Positions 34,285 to 46,574 of a stretch of 64,000 nucleotides of DNA are shown here, in pieces; the first letter of the stretch is position 1; every line of letters begins with the position of its first letter. A program made the translations under genes and the position numbers. The notes under the pieces are model-generated. The model was given only the letters and a program-made list of their open reading frames with translations, did no database searches and had not been told where the DNA came from. This DNA comes from Patella vulgata (Eukaryota > Mollusca > Gastropoda > Patellidae): NCBI RefSeq assembly GCF_932274485.2, contig NC_065884.2, forward strand, positions 33,375,540-33,439,539, in the 5' to 3' direction.

Positions 34285-34811
34285 ATAGGTTTATCTCCCC
34301 AAGATCTTGGATCGTTTCAATATTGGCATGTATTGGACCATATCTTCATGGATTATGGCCCCTAATTGTACGAAAATCGTGTTTAGATTGTGGACACTGT
34401 AGAGGTCATTAACTTTATCTGATTTTGATGAAATTTGAAATTTATGTTTAAAACCCAGAGGTCTCGGTTCCTGTTGATATTCGTGCATATTGGACCATAA
34501 CTTGTGGACCGTATTACAATTTAAATGAAACATTCAAATATATCACCATGTGACCATTACACCCTAAGGCTGGTTGAGTTCGAATTTCGTGAATATTAGT
34601 CCAAAACTGTCGGACGAAATGGCTGCTCCTTGTACGCAAAGTGTGTAAGAGTATGTAATACCAATGTTGTGGACCCTCTAGAGGTCACAATTTTTATCCG
34701 ATTTTGATGAAACTTAAAATATATGTTTATATCCCAAAGATATTGGTTTGTTGTGCATGTCAGACCATAACATACTTGCTAATGGCCCCCGATTGTAATT
34801 GTATGAAAATT
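34285..34811 (+). mobile_element. Helentron-type family A core fragment
   Basis: About three diverged core units of the 'attatggcccctgattgtac' subtype, the same as at 44100-44765 and 55760-57050. Neither terminus of the element is present. Confidence 0.7.
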
Positions 34812-35800
34812 CACTTTTTGTCCCCCGCCTTTCGAAGAAAGCAGGGGACTATTAAAATGGGTTCGTCCGTCTGTCTGTCTGTCCGTCTGTCTGTCCGTCT
34901 GTCTGTCCGTCACACTTTTTGGGACACAATAACTCTCTTCCTAATTGAGCTAGAATGTTCAAACTTGGTGTATGTGTTTATTAGGTCAATGCCTTGATGG
35001 AGTTCGAAGATGAGCATTTTCCGCTTAGGGTAAGCAGAGATAAGCAATTTGATTGGTTGATGCTTTGGGACACGATAACTCTCTTCCTAATTGGGCTAGA
35101 ATGTTCAAACTTGGTGTATGTGTTGATTAGGTCAATGCCTTGATGGAGTTCGAAGATGAGCATTTTCCGCTTAGGGTAAGCAGAGATAAGCAATTTGATT
35201 GGTTGATGCTTTGGGACACGATAACTTTTAATTGAGCTAGAATGTTCAAACTTGGTGTATGTGTTTATTAGGTCAATGCCTTGATGGAGTTCGAAGATGA
35301 GCATTTTCCGCTTAGGGTAAGCAGAGATAAGCAATTTGATTGGTTGATACTTTGGGGCACGATAACTCTCTTCCTAATTGAGCTAGAATGTTCAAACTTG
35401 GTGTATGTGTTGATTAGGTCAATGCCTTGATGGAGTTCGAAGATGAGCATTTTCCGCTTAGGGTAAGCAGAGATAAGCAATTTGATTAGATGAGCATTTT
35501 CCGCTTAGGGTAAGCAGAGATAAGCAATTTGATTGGTTGATACTTTGGGGCACGATAACTCTCTTCCTAATTGAGCTAGAATGTTCAAACTTGGTGTATG
35601 TGTTGATTAGGTCAATGCCTTGTTGGTTGATGCTTTAGGACAAGATAACTTTGATAGAGAGTGATGAAACTTAAGTGTATAGTTGATAATCAGTTTGATT
35701 GCTTGATACTTTAAAAAAAATAAATGTGCGATAAATTAATGTGTCATCTATTTATTTTGGTATTTTGGCGGGGGACATCAGCCTCACTGTTGGCTTGTTT
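34812..35800 (+). mobile_element. Helentron-type element, family B, copy B2 (complete)
   Basis: The 5' end is GTCCCCCGCC, a hairpin with stem CTTTC/GAAAG and GTCCCC/GGGGAC. Next comes a (GTCT/GTCC)n run at about 34864-34915. Core units then repeat every 141-146 bp ('gagcattttccgcttagggt' at about 35012, 35158, 35299, 35445). A partial unit precedes the 3' end, GGCGGGGGAC then 'atcagcctcactgttggctt'. The first 10 bases and the GGCGGGGGAC block are exact complements. Confidence 0.75.
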
Positions 35801-35869
35801 TAGCTTGTTTTTTGTTTATCTCTGGCAAAATGTCGGTGTGTCTTGCACAGCAATCACTGGTTGATAAAA

Positions 35870-36105
35870 AATTCATATTTGTGAAAATGGAATAAAATCT
35901 AGATCATTACATCCATTTATATGAAGGGTTGTTATTTTTTAATGAGTTGACTTTAAAATGGTTATCTATAATTATTTTAACACTATTGATCATTATGACA
36001 TGTTTTTTTTATAAGGATATGACGTCAAGCATCTGAGTCTCCTAACAGTTGATCTATAATTGCATAATGACGTCTGTCACAGAGCTTTGCCCTTAAAGAA
36101 GCTAA
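35870..36105 (+). repeat. Interspersed family E, copy 1
   Basis: 'ttcatatttgtgaaaatgga' to the 'atgacgtcaagcatctg' block resembles 59010-59198, the right half of the piggyBac-like element. Related right-end pieces lie at 36640-36700 and 36800-36860. CRE-like TGACGTCA-type motifs recur in this stretch up to 36960. Confidence 0.6.
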
Positions 36106-36612
36106 ATCGCTAATATTTTGGACCTAGAAATTGACACAAATGGGTCGTAACGCATATAATAATGTAATAGGAATATATATAAACTGATTTAAATTCAGTT
36201 GTTTCCATTTTTACTCTAATTTCAAATCAGTTACGTTCGGCGAAATATGTCTGAAGTCTCAATCGAATGAAAATTTCTAGCGTCTGGTTATTCTAGTCTA
36301 CATAGTATTTATTGTGCATACTCTCCCGATATGAATATGCCTTCACTGTTTGACATGACTTGTTGAATGTCTAGCCTCGTTCTTCGAGTCCCTTGTTAGA
36401 ATGGGCCTGAAACGCATTATGGTACACGATTCGTGTACCAATGGTAAAATTTTTATTTTGTCTTAAATATTGGATATCAGAAGCCCATCTTTTCCCGGTA
36501 AGATCACAACATCAATGTTGATTTAAATTGACAAATAATTCCTGTTTTCAATGTCGAAGATTTTGGATGATATTGAGTTAGAGACTTAGCTACTTTAAAT
36601 ACAGCCCCAAAG
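36105..36612 (+). repeat. Interspersed family D, copy 2
   Basis: The longest copy, from 'gctaaatcgctaatatttt' to 'gacttagctactttaa'. It contains the palindrome TGGTACACGATTCGTGTACC followed by A at about 36419. It is followed by family E right-end pieces to about 36990. Confidence 0.8.
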
Positions 36613-36990
36613 CCCATTTTGGGAATGGACTATTAGTGATTTGTTATGAGGTTATGACTTCAAACATCTGGTTCTATTAAGTGTTTATCTGTGATTGACA
36701 TTGTCACGTCACGTCATGACGTCGGTCGCAGAACTTTGCCCTAAATACAGCCCCGAAGCCAAAGGCCACATGATTTTGGTAATGGGCTATTGGTGATTTG
36801 TTATAAGGTTATGACGTCAAACATCTGGGTCCATTAAGAGTTAATCTGTGACTGACGTCATGACGTCGCATCATTACATGGCGTCATTTTGTCGGTAAGC
36901 GAGCTTTGACCCGAAATACAGCCGCGCAGCACAAAACCACATGATTTTGGGAATTGGCTATTGGTGATTTGTTACATTCAGTGTACATGA

Positions 36991-38160
36991 GATAGCTTAC
37001 GAGCAAAAACATTTTGGCCGCCGTTACCATAGCAACCAACATGGTTAGATTTTTATGGGCACATTAATTTTTTGTAATCAGAAATGTATTATACTAAGCA
37101 TAAGGAAAACTCCTTGCTGCTATTCTATTGGCTTTAAATCCCAAATAAAAGAAGCATGTTTGGAATAGACTGTTTTTCCCCTGTTTGCCCTTTTTTCTAA
37201 AATGTGACAAAAAGTCTGGGATTTGATTTTATCCATTTAGAAAAAGTAAAAATGTCCCAATCGGGTTGGAACCATGCCTTGAGTGTTGTCTTTGGTTTAT
37301 ACTATCAGAAAATCATGGGTTTAGATATCTAAATTGAAGGTTGCTAAGGACTATTGAGTGAAATTTCTTCTGGTCTGAATTTAAAAAGAGTTACATTTTT
37401 GGAAAGCTCAGGTTGTAGGCTATGCAAATGCACTATCCACTCATTTTTCATAAAAATGACCAAGAGCCTGGTTTTGTGGGAGCAGCTCATATATTATGTC
37501 ATCAAAGTTATAATATATATAGGCTAGCTTTTTAAGCCCATATTTTTTCCGATACCCCTGGAAAGGTAATTTTATCGACATTATGAAATCGGTTCTTTGG
37601 CGATTTTCAAAACGGGCTATAAAAGTTATTTCTCCTGGTTTCCATAGCAACCGTAAAAAATCATAGATATCAACTCTATGCGTAGAATCCAACTATTTAA
37701 CGATTAAGAAGCTTCAGATAAGCTATATTTTGTGTTTTTCTCCAGGACACTCTGCGATTTCAATAAAAAAAAAATCGCAAATAGCACACACGATATCATT
37801 TTAGGGCCAGTAATTGGCCCCTTAGTGCTACTTATCATGTTCTTGTTGTTCTTGTTGGTGGCGCATTTCGAAAAAAGGCCTAAGGCTCCGTCAGTTCGTG
37901 TACGATTAACTTAAATTAGGCATGGTGGTTCCTTGGACAATTGCGCATCAATTGACAGATTTTGCGTTTAAATATGACGTCACAATTCCAAGATGACATC
38001 ATACTCAGTTTCTGGCCCATAGTACGCTACTATTTGTTATATTATGGTTGCAAAAGCACAGCGGGCCCATAGGCCATGTGTTGTATATATTTCTTCTGCG
38101 ATTGAAACATATTAAAGTAAATAAACAAAAGAGACACTAACACTGTTTTCATAGTCATAT
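36991..38160. other. No gene recognised
   Basis: Two frames here (83 codons on the minus strand at 37441-37692 and 60 codons at 37732-37914, the latter hydrophobic) have no family signature, no upstream context and no neighbouring exon borders. I see no repeat of the families described elsewhere. Confidence 0.4.
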
Positions 38161-38164
38161 ATAA

Positions 38165-38200
38165 TTAGACCAACGTTTCGAAGAGGTCTGAGAACCCTTT
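38165..38200 (-). ncRNA. Weak Penelope-terminus-like motif
   Basis: On the minus strand CTTCGAAACGTTGG follows 'ggttctcagacct'. GAAAC followed by GTT is as at 26735-26790 and GAAACGTC at 46582, but the CUGANGA half of the core is not intact. It may be a decayed terminal repeat of a Penelope-like element. Confidence 0.3.
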
Positions 38201-38512
38201 AAACCTCACGTTATTGATCTACGATATAAACTGTGCTGTCCACTACATATATATACGTACATATTTGTACGTATTTAATTACAAACTGAAATAATTTCCA
38301 GATGTAGTGATCATGCTTTTGATTAAATAGAATGAAATACGAAGGTATATATAAGACATTGAGACGAGAGGAGAAAAGCAGAGGAGAACGAAGATCGGCC
38401 CTGGCTGAAGGGCGGAATGGTTGTCTTAATGTACCATGTTAGTGTTAGTGTTATATTCCTGATGTAGTTTAGTTCCTGTTTGAGTTATGTTACTGTTTTA
38501 TTTTATGTTCCT

Positions 38513-40276
38513 GTTTTTATACGCCCCCGTCCGTACGTCCGTCCATCGTCCACAATTTCTTGTGAACACTCTACGGACTACATTTATCATCTGATTGTTT
38601 TGAAATTGATATATGTTGTTTGCATTAGTTGGATGAAAAAGCCTATTTAATTTCAATAACTTCCGTTAATTTCTTCTGGAGTTATGGCCCTTGTTTCACT
38701 TTGTTGCACCTTGTGAACGCTCTAACAACAAAAGTTATCAACCGATCTGTATGAAATTTATATGCATCATTAAAATTAGTAAAACGAAGAAGCCTATTGA
38801 ATTTCAGCAATTTCCGTTAATTACATCTAGAGTTATGGCCCTTGTTTCACTTTGTTGAATCTTGTGAACGCTCTAATGACAACAGTTATCATTCGATCTG
38901 TTTGAAATTGATATGCATCATTTAAATTAGTGAAATGAAGAAGCCTATTGAATTTTAGCAATTTCCGTTAATTATGCCGTGAGTTATGGCCCTTGTTTCG
39001 TTTTGTTGTACCTTTGTTAATGCTCTAACGACGAAAGTTATTATCCGATCTGTGTGAAATTTATATGCATCATTTAAATTAGTAAAACAAAGAAGCCTAT
39101 TGAATTTCAGTAATTTCCGTTAATTACATCTAGAGTTATGGCCCTTGTTTCACTTTGTTGAATCTTGTGAACGCTCTAATGACAACAGTTATCATCCGAT
39201 CTGTTTGAAATTGATATGCATCATTTAAATTAGTGAAACAAAGAAGCCTATTGAATTTCAGCAATTTCCGTTAAATACGCCGTGAGTTATGGCCCTTGTT
39301 TCACTTTGTTGTACCTTGTGAATGCTCTAACGACAAAAGTTATTATCCGATCTGTATGAAATTTATATGCATCATTTGAATTAGTAAAACAAAGAAGCCT
39401 ATTGAATTTCAGCAATTTCCGTCAATTACTTTTAGAGTTATGGCCCTTGTTTTACTTTGTTGAACCTTGAGAACGTTCGAACGACAAAAGTTATCATCCG
39501 ATCTGTATGAAATTTATATGCATTATTTGAATTAGTAAAACGAAAAAGCCGATCTGTTTGAAATTGATATGCATCATTTAAATTATTGCAACGAAGAAGC
39601 CTATCGAATTTCAGCAATTTCTGTTAATTATACTGTGAGTTATGGCCCTTGTTTCACTTTGTTGTACCTTGTGAATGCTCTAACGACAAAAGTTATTATC
39701 CGATCTGTATGAAATTTATATGTATTGTTTAAATTAGTAAAAGGAACAAGCCTATTGAGTTTCAGCAAATTTCTGTTAATTACATCTAGAGTTATGGCCC
39801 TTGTTTAACTTTGTTGAATCTTGAGAACTCTTGAACAACAAAAGTTATCACCTAATCTGAATGAAATTCATATGCATCATTTGAATTAGTAAAATGAAGA
39901 AGCCTATTGAATGTCAGCAATTTCCGTCAATTACTTTTAGAGTTATGGCCCTTGTTTTCCTTTGTTGAACCTTGAGAACGTTCGAACGACAAAAGTTATC
40001 ATCCGATCTGTATGAAATTTATATGCATTATTTGAATTAGTAAAACGAAAAAGTCTGTCGAATTTCAACAATTTCTGTATATTACTTCCAGAGTTACGGC
40101 CCTTGTTTTAGTTTTTAGAACCCTCAAATGACGAAAATTATAATGTCATCTGTATGATATTGTCTATTAAATTCCCCTAATCACCTACAAAAGAATAATT
40201 ATGTGACAACCCTTGTCGACTGCAGGACAATTTAGCTGCTGTGGGCGTATGTTTTGTTGCCTGGCAACCTATCTTA
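38513..40276 (+). mobile_element. Helentron-type element, family A, copy A1
   Basis: It starts 'tttttatacgcccccgtccg', then a short GTCC run and 'cacaatttcttgtgaac'. About ten core units of about 150 bp follow ('gagttatggcccttgtttca'). It ends with TGTGGGCGTATG, then the hairpin GTTGCC/GGCAAC and 'ctatctt'. The 3' GTGGGCGTAT is the complement of the family's 5' ATACGCCCAC. This is the longest family A copy here. Confidence 0.75.
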
Positions 40277-40512
40277 TATCCTTGTTCCTGGTGTAAATAA
40301 ATTTTATATTCACAAAACTGATATTCCGTTATCACTAATAGTGTTACATTAACACTATGCAAAGATTTCGTTCCACATGGTCTTGGAAACTTTTATTCTT
40401 GTTAACCAACATAATATCCAACAAGAAGGTGTTAAGTTGTACTGAAATTTTGGATACCAGCTATAAGGCTTTTTTATCGACTTGCCAAATCGATTTAAAT
40501 TTAGTGGAGATG

Positions 40513-40592
40513 TCATGTGACAGTATAGTCGATTTCAAAGTACTTTGGCGAGTCATGTGACAGTATAGTCGATTTCAAAGTACTTTGGCGAG
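40513..40592 (+). repeat. 40-bp tandem duplication
   Basis: The unit beginning 'tcatgtgacagtatagtcg' is present twice without change at 40513 and 40553. It lies immediately before the SINE at 40605, so the identity suggests a recent event. Confidence 0.95.
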
Positions 40593-40604
40593 TTCGTTAA
40601 ATGC

Positions 40605-40960
40605 TGGGGATCACGTGGCTAGCTTGGAGGTCGGGTGTTCGATCCCTGCATTGGCCGAGAAAGTTCATCCAGGTTTTCCGGCGTGGTTCTCCCTTGTCAG
40701 TGATGCAGGACGGAGGGGCTGACAAGGAAAGCTGTCTAGTCGTTTGGATGGGACGAAAAACCGAGGTCCCGTGTACACATTGGCGTGCACGTAAAAGATC
40801 CCTTGGCAGTTGTAATTCGATATAAGAGTAGGCCGTAGTGCCGCTGTCCGGGCAAAATTTCCCTCATAGCACACTGTATGGCGTATGCCCGTCTTCATTA
40901 GCCCAGGTTAGGAGCAGAACAGTAGGACGTTAAACTCCATTTCATTTCATTTCATTTCAT
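40605..40960 (+). mobile_element. tRNA-derived SINE lacking the A box
   Basis: The head runs 'ggggatcacgtggct' straight into 'agcttggaggtcgggtgttc', so about 25 bp with the second half of the A box region are missing; the rest is full-length. An exact 12-bp target duplication TTCGTTAAATGC lies at 40593-40604 and 40961-40972. Confidence 0.92.
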
Positions 40961-40972
40961 TTCGTTAAATGC

Positions 40973-42014
40973 GACGATTAGCTGTAAACAATTGTTTTGG
41001 CTGGACACAGTTGAAAAAAACACGTAATCACCAGATCAAATCGCACCCTGAAGTGATTTTGCGTTTTGATGTAATCGCTTCGGAAATCGGTGTTGATAAA
41101 TTCGTTGATTAGGGTAACCAATTTGAATTAAATGGACTTAAAGATGAAAATCTGATTGAATGCAAATCACTTTGGCTAATCAGTGTTTGATAAAAACGCC
41201 TAAAATGTTCCAGTGGCATAATGCACTGTGACTTTGCATGCGCTTGGACATACGCCGAATTCAAACACTTCCTATCGCCACTATTATGCGAACAATTACT
41301 GTCTGAACCGTGGTAAATTATAAATGGATTTCGTCAATTGTGAACAAGCTACTGAATAATTGTTATTAAAAAACTTGCCTATGTGTTTGAAATCACCTCC
41401 CGTTGAATAAAAGTTCATCACAACATTGTACATATAACGTGATGAGCTAACCCATCTTAATATGTTGAAGGGGGCAATGGTTGACAAATTTGACAGCCAC
41501 GTGTGTTGCAATTACAATAACGCGCGACCTTTCCGATCTTTTGAGTTTGGGCTACAAAAATGGCATCTGAAGACAATAAAATTAATTTGGAAACATTTGA
41601 TTGTCAGTCTACTCAATTTTATTCACAATGAATATATCACCGATTACACGAAAACTCATAAATATTGCTTTTCACATCATCATCCCCCCCATAATTGAAA
41701 ATACCCTGTATATTATATATATTTTATATTATATTAGGCCCTACATCCCTGTCAATTATATGCAACTCTGTGACTAACATTTATTAATAAATACACTTTA
41801 TTTCATAATTTTAATTGATCATATTTTATATTGATAATCCCAATGCTCTGTGGTTATTAGTCCATTTTCAAGGTTTTATGATTACCACAAAAAAACTATG
41901 AAAAAAAGCCACCGCTTCTCAAGGTATCGCAAATTGCGTGTACGTGTATAATATTATTGGGTCTTGTGTGTTAATTGTGTGGGAAAAACTTGGGCAAGGT
42001 TCGCGCTAAATTTA
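40973..42014. other. No gene or repeat recognised
   Basis: AT-rich single-copy-looking sequence. A 78-codon frame at 41462-41698 has no recognisable domain. Confidence 0.35.
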
Positions 42015-42355
42015 AAGGAGCTAAATCGCTAACATTTGGGACCTAGAAATTGACAAAAGTGGGTCGCAACGCATATAATACTGTAATATGAATGTATATA
42101 AACTGATTTGGTGCAATGTGTCTAGCCTCGCCCCTCAAGTCTCTTTTTACAACTGGGGCTGAAGCGCATTATGGTACACGATTCGTGTACCAATGGTAAA
42201 ATGTTTATTTTGTCTTAAATATTGGATATCAAAAGCCCATCTTATTCCGGTAAGATCACAACATCAATGTTGATTTAATTTGACAAATAAATCGTGTTTT
42301 CAATGTTGAAGATTTTGGATGATATTGAGTTAGAGACCTAGCTACTTTAACCATT
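42015..42355 (+). repeat. Interspersed family D, copy 3
   Basis: 'gctaaatcgctaacatttgg' to 'gacctagctactttaa'. The central palindrome TGGTACACGATTCGTGTACC followed by A is intact at about 42173. It lacks about 150 bp present in the copy at 36105. Confidence 0.8.
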
Positions 42356-42679
42356 TTCACTGCATCTGTGTAGCATATAATAGAATTCAAAACGTTGATT
42401 GGCTGAGGTATGATCGCAATCTACGAAATGCCATCAGAAAATTCCATTCTCTGTGGATTTCAAAATGGAGTTGTACTTGTGATTAATATAGGCCTATAGC
42501 AGTGATGGGATTTCAAAATTTTAGTTGTCGGACATTATCTTCCCGAAAATAAGGGGACATAACTCTTATCGTTATTTAAGCAGGCGTTTTCAAACCATAA
42601 TTAAGAATCACGTGTCAACAAAATATTCAAATTCATACGTAATAAAAAAAATAGGTGTACCTCGTTATTTTTCATATTT

Positions 42680-42835
42680 AATTCCCGTACGGTATTCAAA
42701 TTTATGTCAATAATATTCCTACAAAATTACATGACATCGTAATATAATAGAATGAAAGCCTGCCGACTACTGCCCATCCGTACCGGTTTCAAATTCCCCC
42801 AAAATTACCGTATTTTTCCGGGTCATAAGTCGATA
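42680..42835 (+). repeat. Interspersed repeat, inverted relative at 54785-54930
   Basis: 'aattcccgtacggtattcaa' and 'ttcctacaaaattacatgac' reappear in reverse complement at 54785-54930. Outside this block, 42356-43320 shows nothing recognised. Confidence 0.7.
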
Positions 42836-43321
42836 CATTTTTCAGCAAAGTACGGCATTTGTTTTAATACTCCGTTTCGATTTATATACGGATGGTAAAA
42901 AAATGACATCCTGAAATTTATTTGACCATAAACCGTAGTAAACGTCGCTCTAATACAACGACCGAGTAACACCAACTGCTAAAAAATCCCATTCAACTCT
43001 AACTCCAAGCACGCGCTATCGTCTAAAACAATTACCGTAACTACTTACGTTATTCCAATCGAAATATTCGTCAACATTTCTTAGCGTGTTTATTTATTTA
43101 TTTAAAAACATAAACCCCATTCAAAATATGATCATAAATCCGACAATATGCCATCAAAAAAGAATCTTTTCTCCCAACATCAGATGTATTAGATTCGGCA
43201 CGTTTACACCTCTTAATTCTACGTGACTCGCGAGATTTCTGCTTTCATTTTGCGTGTGTGTAAAATAGCTTTATTGAACTCTGGCTTCCACTGAAGAAGT
43301 TATCGGACACAATGTATATGT

Positions 43322-43378
43322 GTGTGTTAGTTGTATTTTACGTCCGCTTCCACCGAGGTGATATCGCAGACAAAACAC
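43322..43378 (-). mobile_element. Tiny 5'-truncated LINE insertion
   Basis: On the minus strand it reads 'gatatcacctcggtggaagc', then 'ggacgtaaaatacaactaac' and an ACAC tail: the last 50 or so bases of the LINE at 11516-16970, with almost no change. Confidence 0.85.
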
Positions 43379-43387
43379 AATGTATAT

Positions 43388-43690
43388 TGATTTGGGGTGT
43401 TATATACTATTAGGATATGTGACATATATGACTAATGTCTACGGCCGACATCAAGGAGATTAAGACGTGAGACAATGGAGAAATCACGGGTTAATCACGT
43501 AGATTTAGTTTATTGGATTGGTATATAGTCCGACAAAGGAGAAGCAATGACTACTGTTCAGGACTGAATTGATGAATTGTCCGACAAAGAATTAAGTCAG
43601 CCAATCAAGGCAGATTAAGTACTTAATCAAGGCAGGTGAATGAGCGGTATATAACGATAAATACATTGATCACTTAATTTGCCGAGGCAA
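43388..43690 (-). repeat. Interspersed family F with unoccupied target site
   Basis: In reverse complement it matches 50215-50509 plus 52775-52795 ('gtcattgcttc', 'ctttgtcgg' and 'aacaccccaaatcaat' are shared). At 43406-43414 it has a single CCTAATAGT (minus strand), the sequence duplicated around the fold-back element at 50519-52765. Confidence 0.85.
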
Positions 43691-44029
43691 ATGTAAAATA
43701 CGTCGGCATTTACGGATTTACACCGGCTACAACAGATTGCCGAGGTTAATTGACAGGAAATATTAAAGGAATGTCTTTTTTTTTGTTCTGCACCTGTGTT
43801 CAAAAGGAATAATCTAACCTAACTCTCTAACCAAATAATTAATACAAGACGGGCGTATTTATGTTTGTAAACGCCCAAACTCATTACTCGGTCCGAGAGC
43901 AATAGCTTATTCATACACAAAATTTGAATTGTCGTAAAAGAGCCAAACACCGTTATGATAGACAAGCCGTGCTGAGACCCCCTTATACGAAATGATCTGT
44001 TCCGATAAGTGACGTTATTAGCTTCCATT
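43691..44029. other. No feature recognised
   Basis: A 69-codon minus-strand frame (43819-44028) has no recognisable features; nothing else stands out. Confidence 0.35.
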
Positions 44030-44765
44030 TTTATACACCCACATTTTTATGTTGGCGTATATTGTCGTCGCCCCTGTCCGTTCGTCCGTCCACAATTGTT
44101 TGTGAACAGTCTACAGGTCACAATTTTTATCCGATTTCAATGAAACTTGAAATATAGGTTTATCACCCTAAGATCTTGGTTCCTTTCGATATTGGCATGT
44201 ATCGGACTGTAACTTCATGGATTATGGCCCCTGATTGTACGAAAAATCACGATTTTAGCTTGTAAACACTGTAGAGGTCACAATTCTTATCTGATTTTGT
44301 TGAAACATGAAATATAAGTTTATAACCCAAAGACCTCGGTTCCTTTCGATATTCGCGCATATCGGACCGTAACTTCCTTGATTATGGCTCCTGATTGTAC
44401 GAAAAATCGCGTTTTTAGCTTGTGAAACCTATAGAGGTCATAATTTTTATCCGATTTAAAAAAACGTATTATTATATCACCGTTACACCCTAAGGACAAA
44501 TGAGTTCGAATTTCATGAAAATCGGCCCAAAATTGACAGACAAAATGGCCGCCATTCGTTCTCAAATAGCGTAAAAATATGGTATATCAAGGTTGTGGAC
44601 CCTATAGAGGTCACAATTTTTATCCGATTTTGTTGAAACTTGAAATGTAAGTTTATAACCCAAAGATCTCGGTTCCTTTAGATATTCGCCCATATCTAAC
44701 TGTAACTTTCTGAATTATGGCCCCTGATTGTACGAAAAATCATGTTTTTAGCTTGTGGACCCTTC
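44030..44765 (+). mobile_element. Helentron-type element, family A, copy A4
   Basis: It starts 'tttttatacacccacat' with the matching arm 'atgttggcgtat', then the GTCC run. About four core units of the 'attatggcccctgattgtac' subtype follow. The 3' end is missing. Bases 44766-45441 after it hold nothing recognised. Confidence 0.75.
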
Positions 44766-45441
44766 ACGTGATATAAAACCAGAGCTGAAAATTCCCAGAA
44801 AGCCTAACTACGGGTAACATTTATAATTCCAGTGAGGAAAAACGAGTAGCCTTTCCCGCCATTATTTCCAACTCTCGTGATTTAATAGCAGACTTGATTA
44901 TCAAGTCTATTCTTTAATGAAGATTTCACTACCGTACTGCAGACCCAAGTCTTCGAAATCAGGCACGTGCAATATGTCATATAGGAAGATAACAAAGAGT
45001 TTATCGTTCCATAAATATAGGCTATCCCAACGTTTGACATCAGGTCAGTTTTAATAATGGTAAAAAAATGATGTGTCGTCTGCCAAACAGCACTGATAGT
45101 TTACTTTCATGTTGAAAGAGGCCACGGTCTTTCATTACACAGTTCCACACGTCATGATGAATGAAACAAAACAAATGATTATTGAAATGTTAGACATATT
45201 AATCTATGTTTTGTAAGACCTTAAAAGCCAGTTTCATTTCATTTCATTTATATGCACAATATTTTCTGTTAATTTTTGGAGAATGTGAAGGGCCATTTTA
45301 ATCTTCAGATTTCTATGTGAATGGAATTTCGAGATACGTTGTCAGTACTATAAAGTAGACCTACATATACTCACCAAGATTATTACAAGTGAATATTTAT
45401 TTATTACAGAAAAAATAAATATCAAGCCTGGGGTGGAATGA

Positions 45442-46420
45442 TTTTTATACGCCCACATTGAAATGTGGTCGTATATTGTTGTCGCCCCCGTCCGTCAGTT
45501 CATCCGGCCGGCCGTCCGGCGTCCACAATTGCTAAAGTTAATATCCGATTGACTTTACATTTATACACAGTGGTTAGGGTCATGAGACGAAGAAGCCTAT
45601 TGATTTTCAGCGATTTTTGATAATTACTGTCAGAGTTATGGCCTTTGATCACTTCAAAAAATCTTGTGGACGCTCTAGAGGTCAAAGTTAATATCCGATT
45701 AACTTTAAATTTATACACAGTGTTTAAGGTCATGAGATGAAGAAGCCGATTGATTTTCAACCATTTTCGATAATTACTGCCAGAGTTCTGGCCCTTGATC
45801 ACTTCAAAAAATCTTGTGGACGCTCTAGAGGTCAAAGTTAATATCCGATTAACTTTAAATTTATACACAGTGTTTAAGGTCATGAGGCAAAGAAGCCTAT
45901 TGATTTTCAACCATTTTCGATAATTACTGCCAGAGTTATGGCCCTTGATCACTTCAAAAAATCTTGTGGACGCTCTAGAGGCTAAAGTTAATATCTGATT
46001 GACTTTAAATTGATACACAGTGTTTAAGGTCATGAGACGAAGAAGCCTATTGAGTTTCAGCGATTTCTGATAATTTTTGCCAGAGTTATGGCCCTTGATC
46101 TCTTTGAAAATTCTTGTGGACGTTCTAGAGGCTAAAGTTAATATCCGATTGACTTTAAATTTATACACAGTGTTTAAGGTCTTGAGACGAACAAGTATAT
46201 TGATTTTCAAAGAATCTTTATGATTTATGTACAGTGTTGAAGACCATGATACGAAGGAGGCCAGTGATTTTCAGCAATTTCCGATAATTTTTGCCAGAGT
46301 TATCTTGTGGACGCTGTAGAGGCTAAAGTTAATATCCGATTGACTTTAAATTTATACACAGTGTTTAAGGTCTTGAGACGAACAAGTATATTGATTTTCA
46401 AAGAATCTTTATGACTTGAA
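45442..46420 (+). mobile_element. Helentron-type element, family A, copy A5 (5' piece)
   Basis: The best 5' hairpin of the family: TATACG-C-CCACATT pairs with AATGTGG-T-CGTATA. 'gtcgcccccgtccgtc' follows, then about five core units of 150 bp ('gagttatggcccttgatcac'). It is broken at about 46420 by a Penelope-like element; its 3' end resumes at 49574. Confidence 0.8.
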
Positions 46421-46574
46421 CAGCTAAATTCATGATGTTAAAATTTTTGTATACTAAACGTTAGCATTAGGCAGAACTTTATAAAAACCAAACAAATTCT
46501 AATGGTTTTCTGATAATTACTTTATGAGTTACAACAAAACACATACTTATGGAAAACAGCTACTAGTGTATTTA

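Noticed and set aside
34981-35334. Repeated-protein frame of 117 codons on the minus strand
   Set aside because: It follows the core repeats of family B copy B2, and unit lengths of 141 and 146 bp shift the frame. No protein-like conservation is visible.
37732-37914. 60-codon frame with a hydrophobic stretch, possible membrane protein
   Set aside because: It is short and has no supporting context, splice border or family signature; AT-rich sequence often gives such frames.
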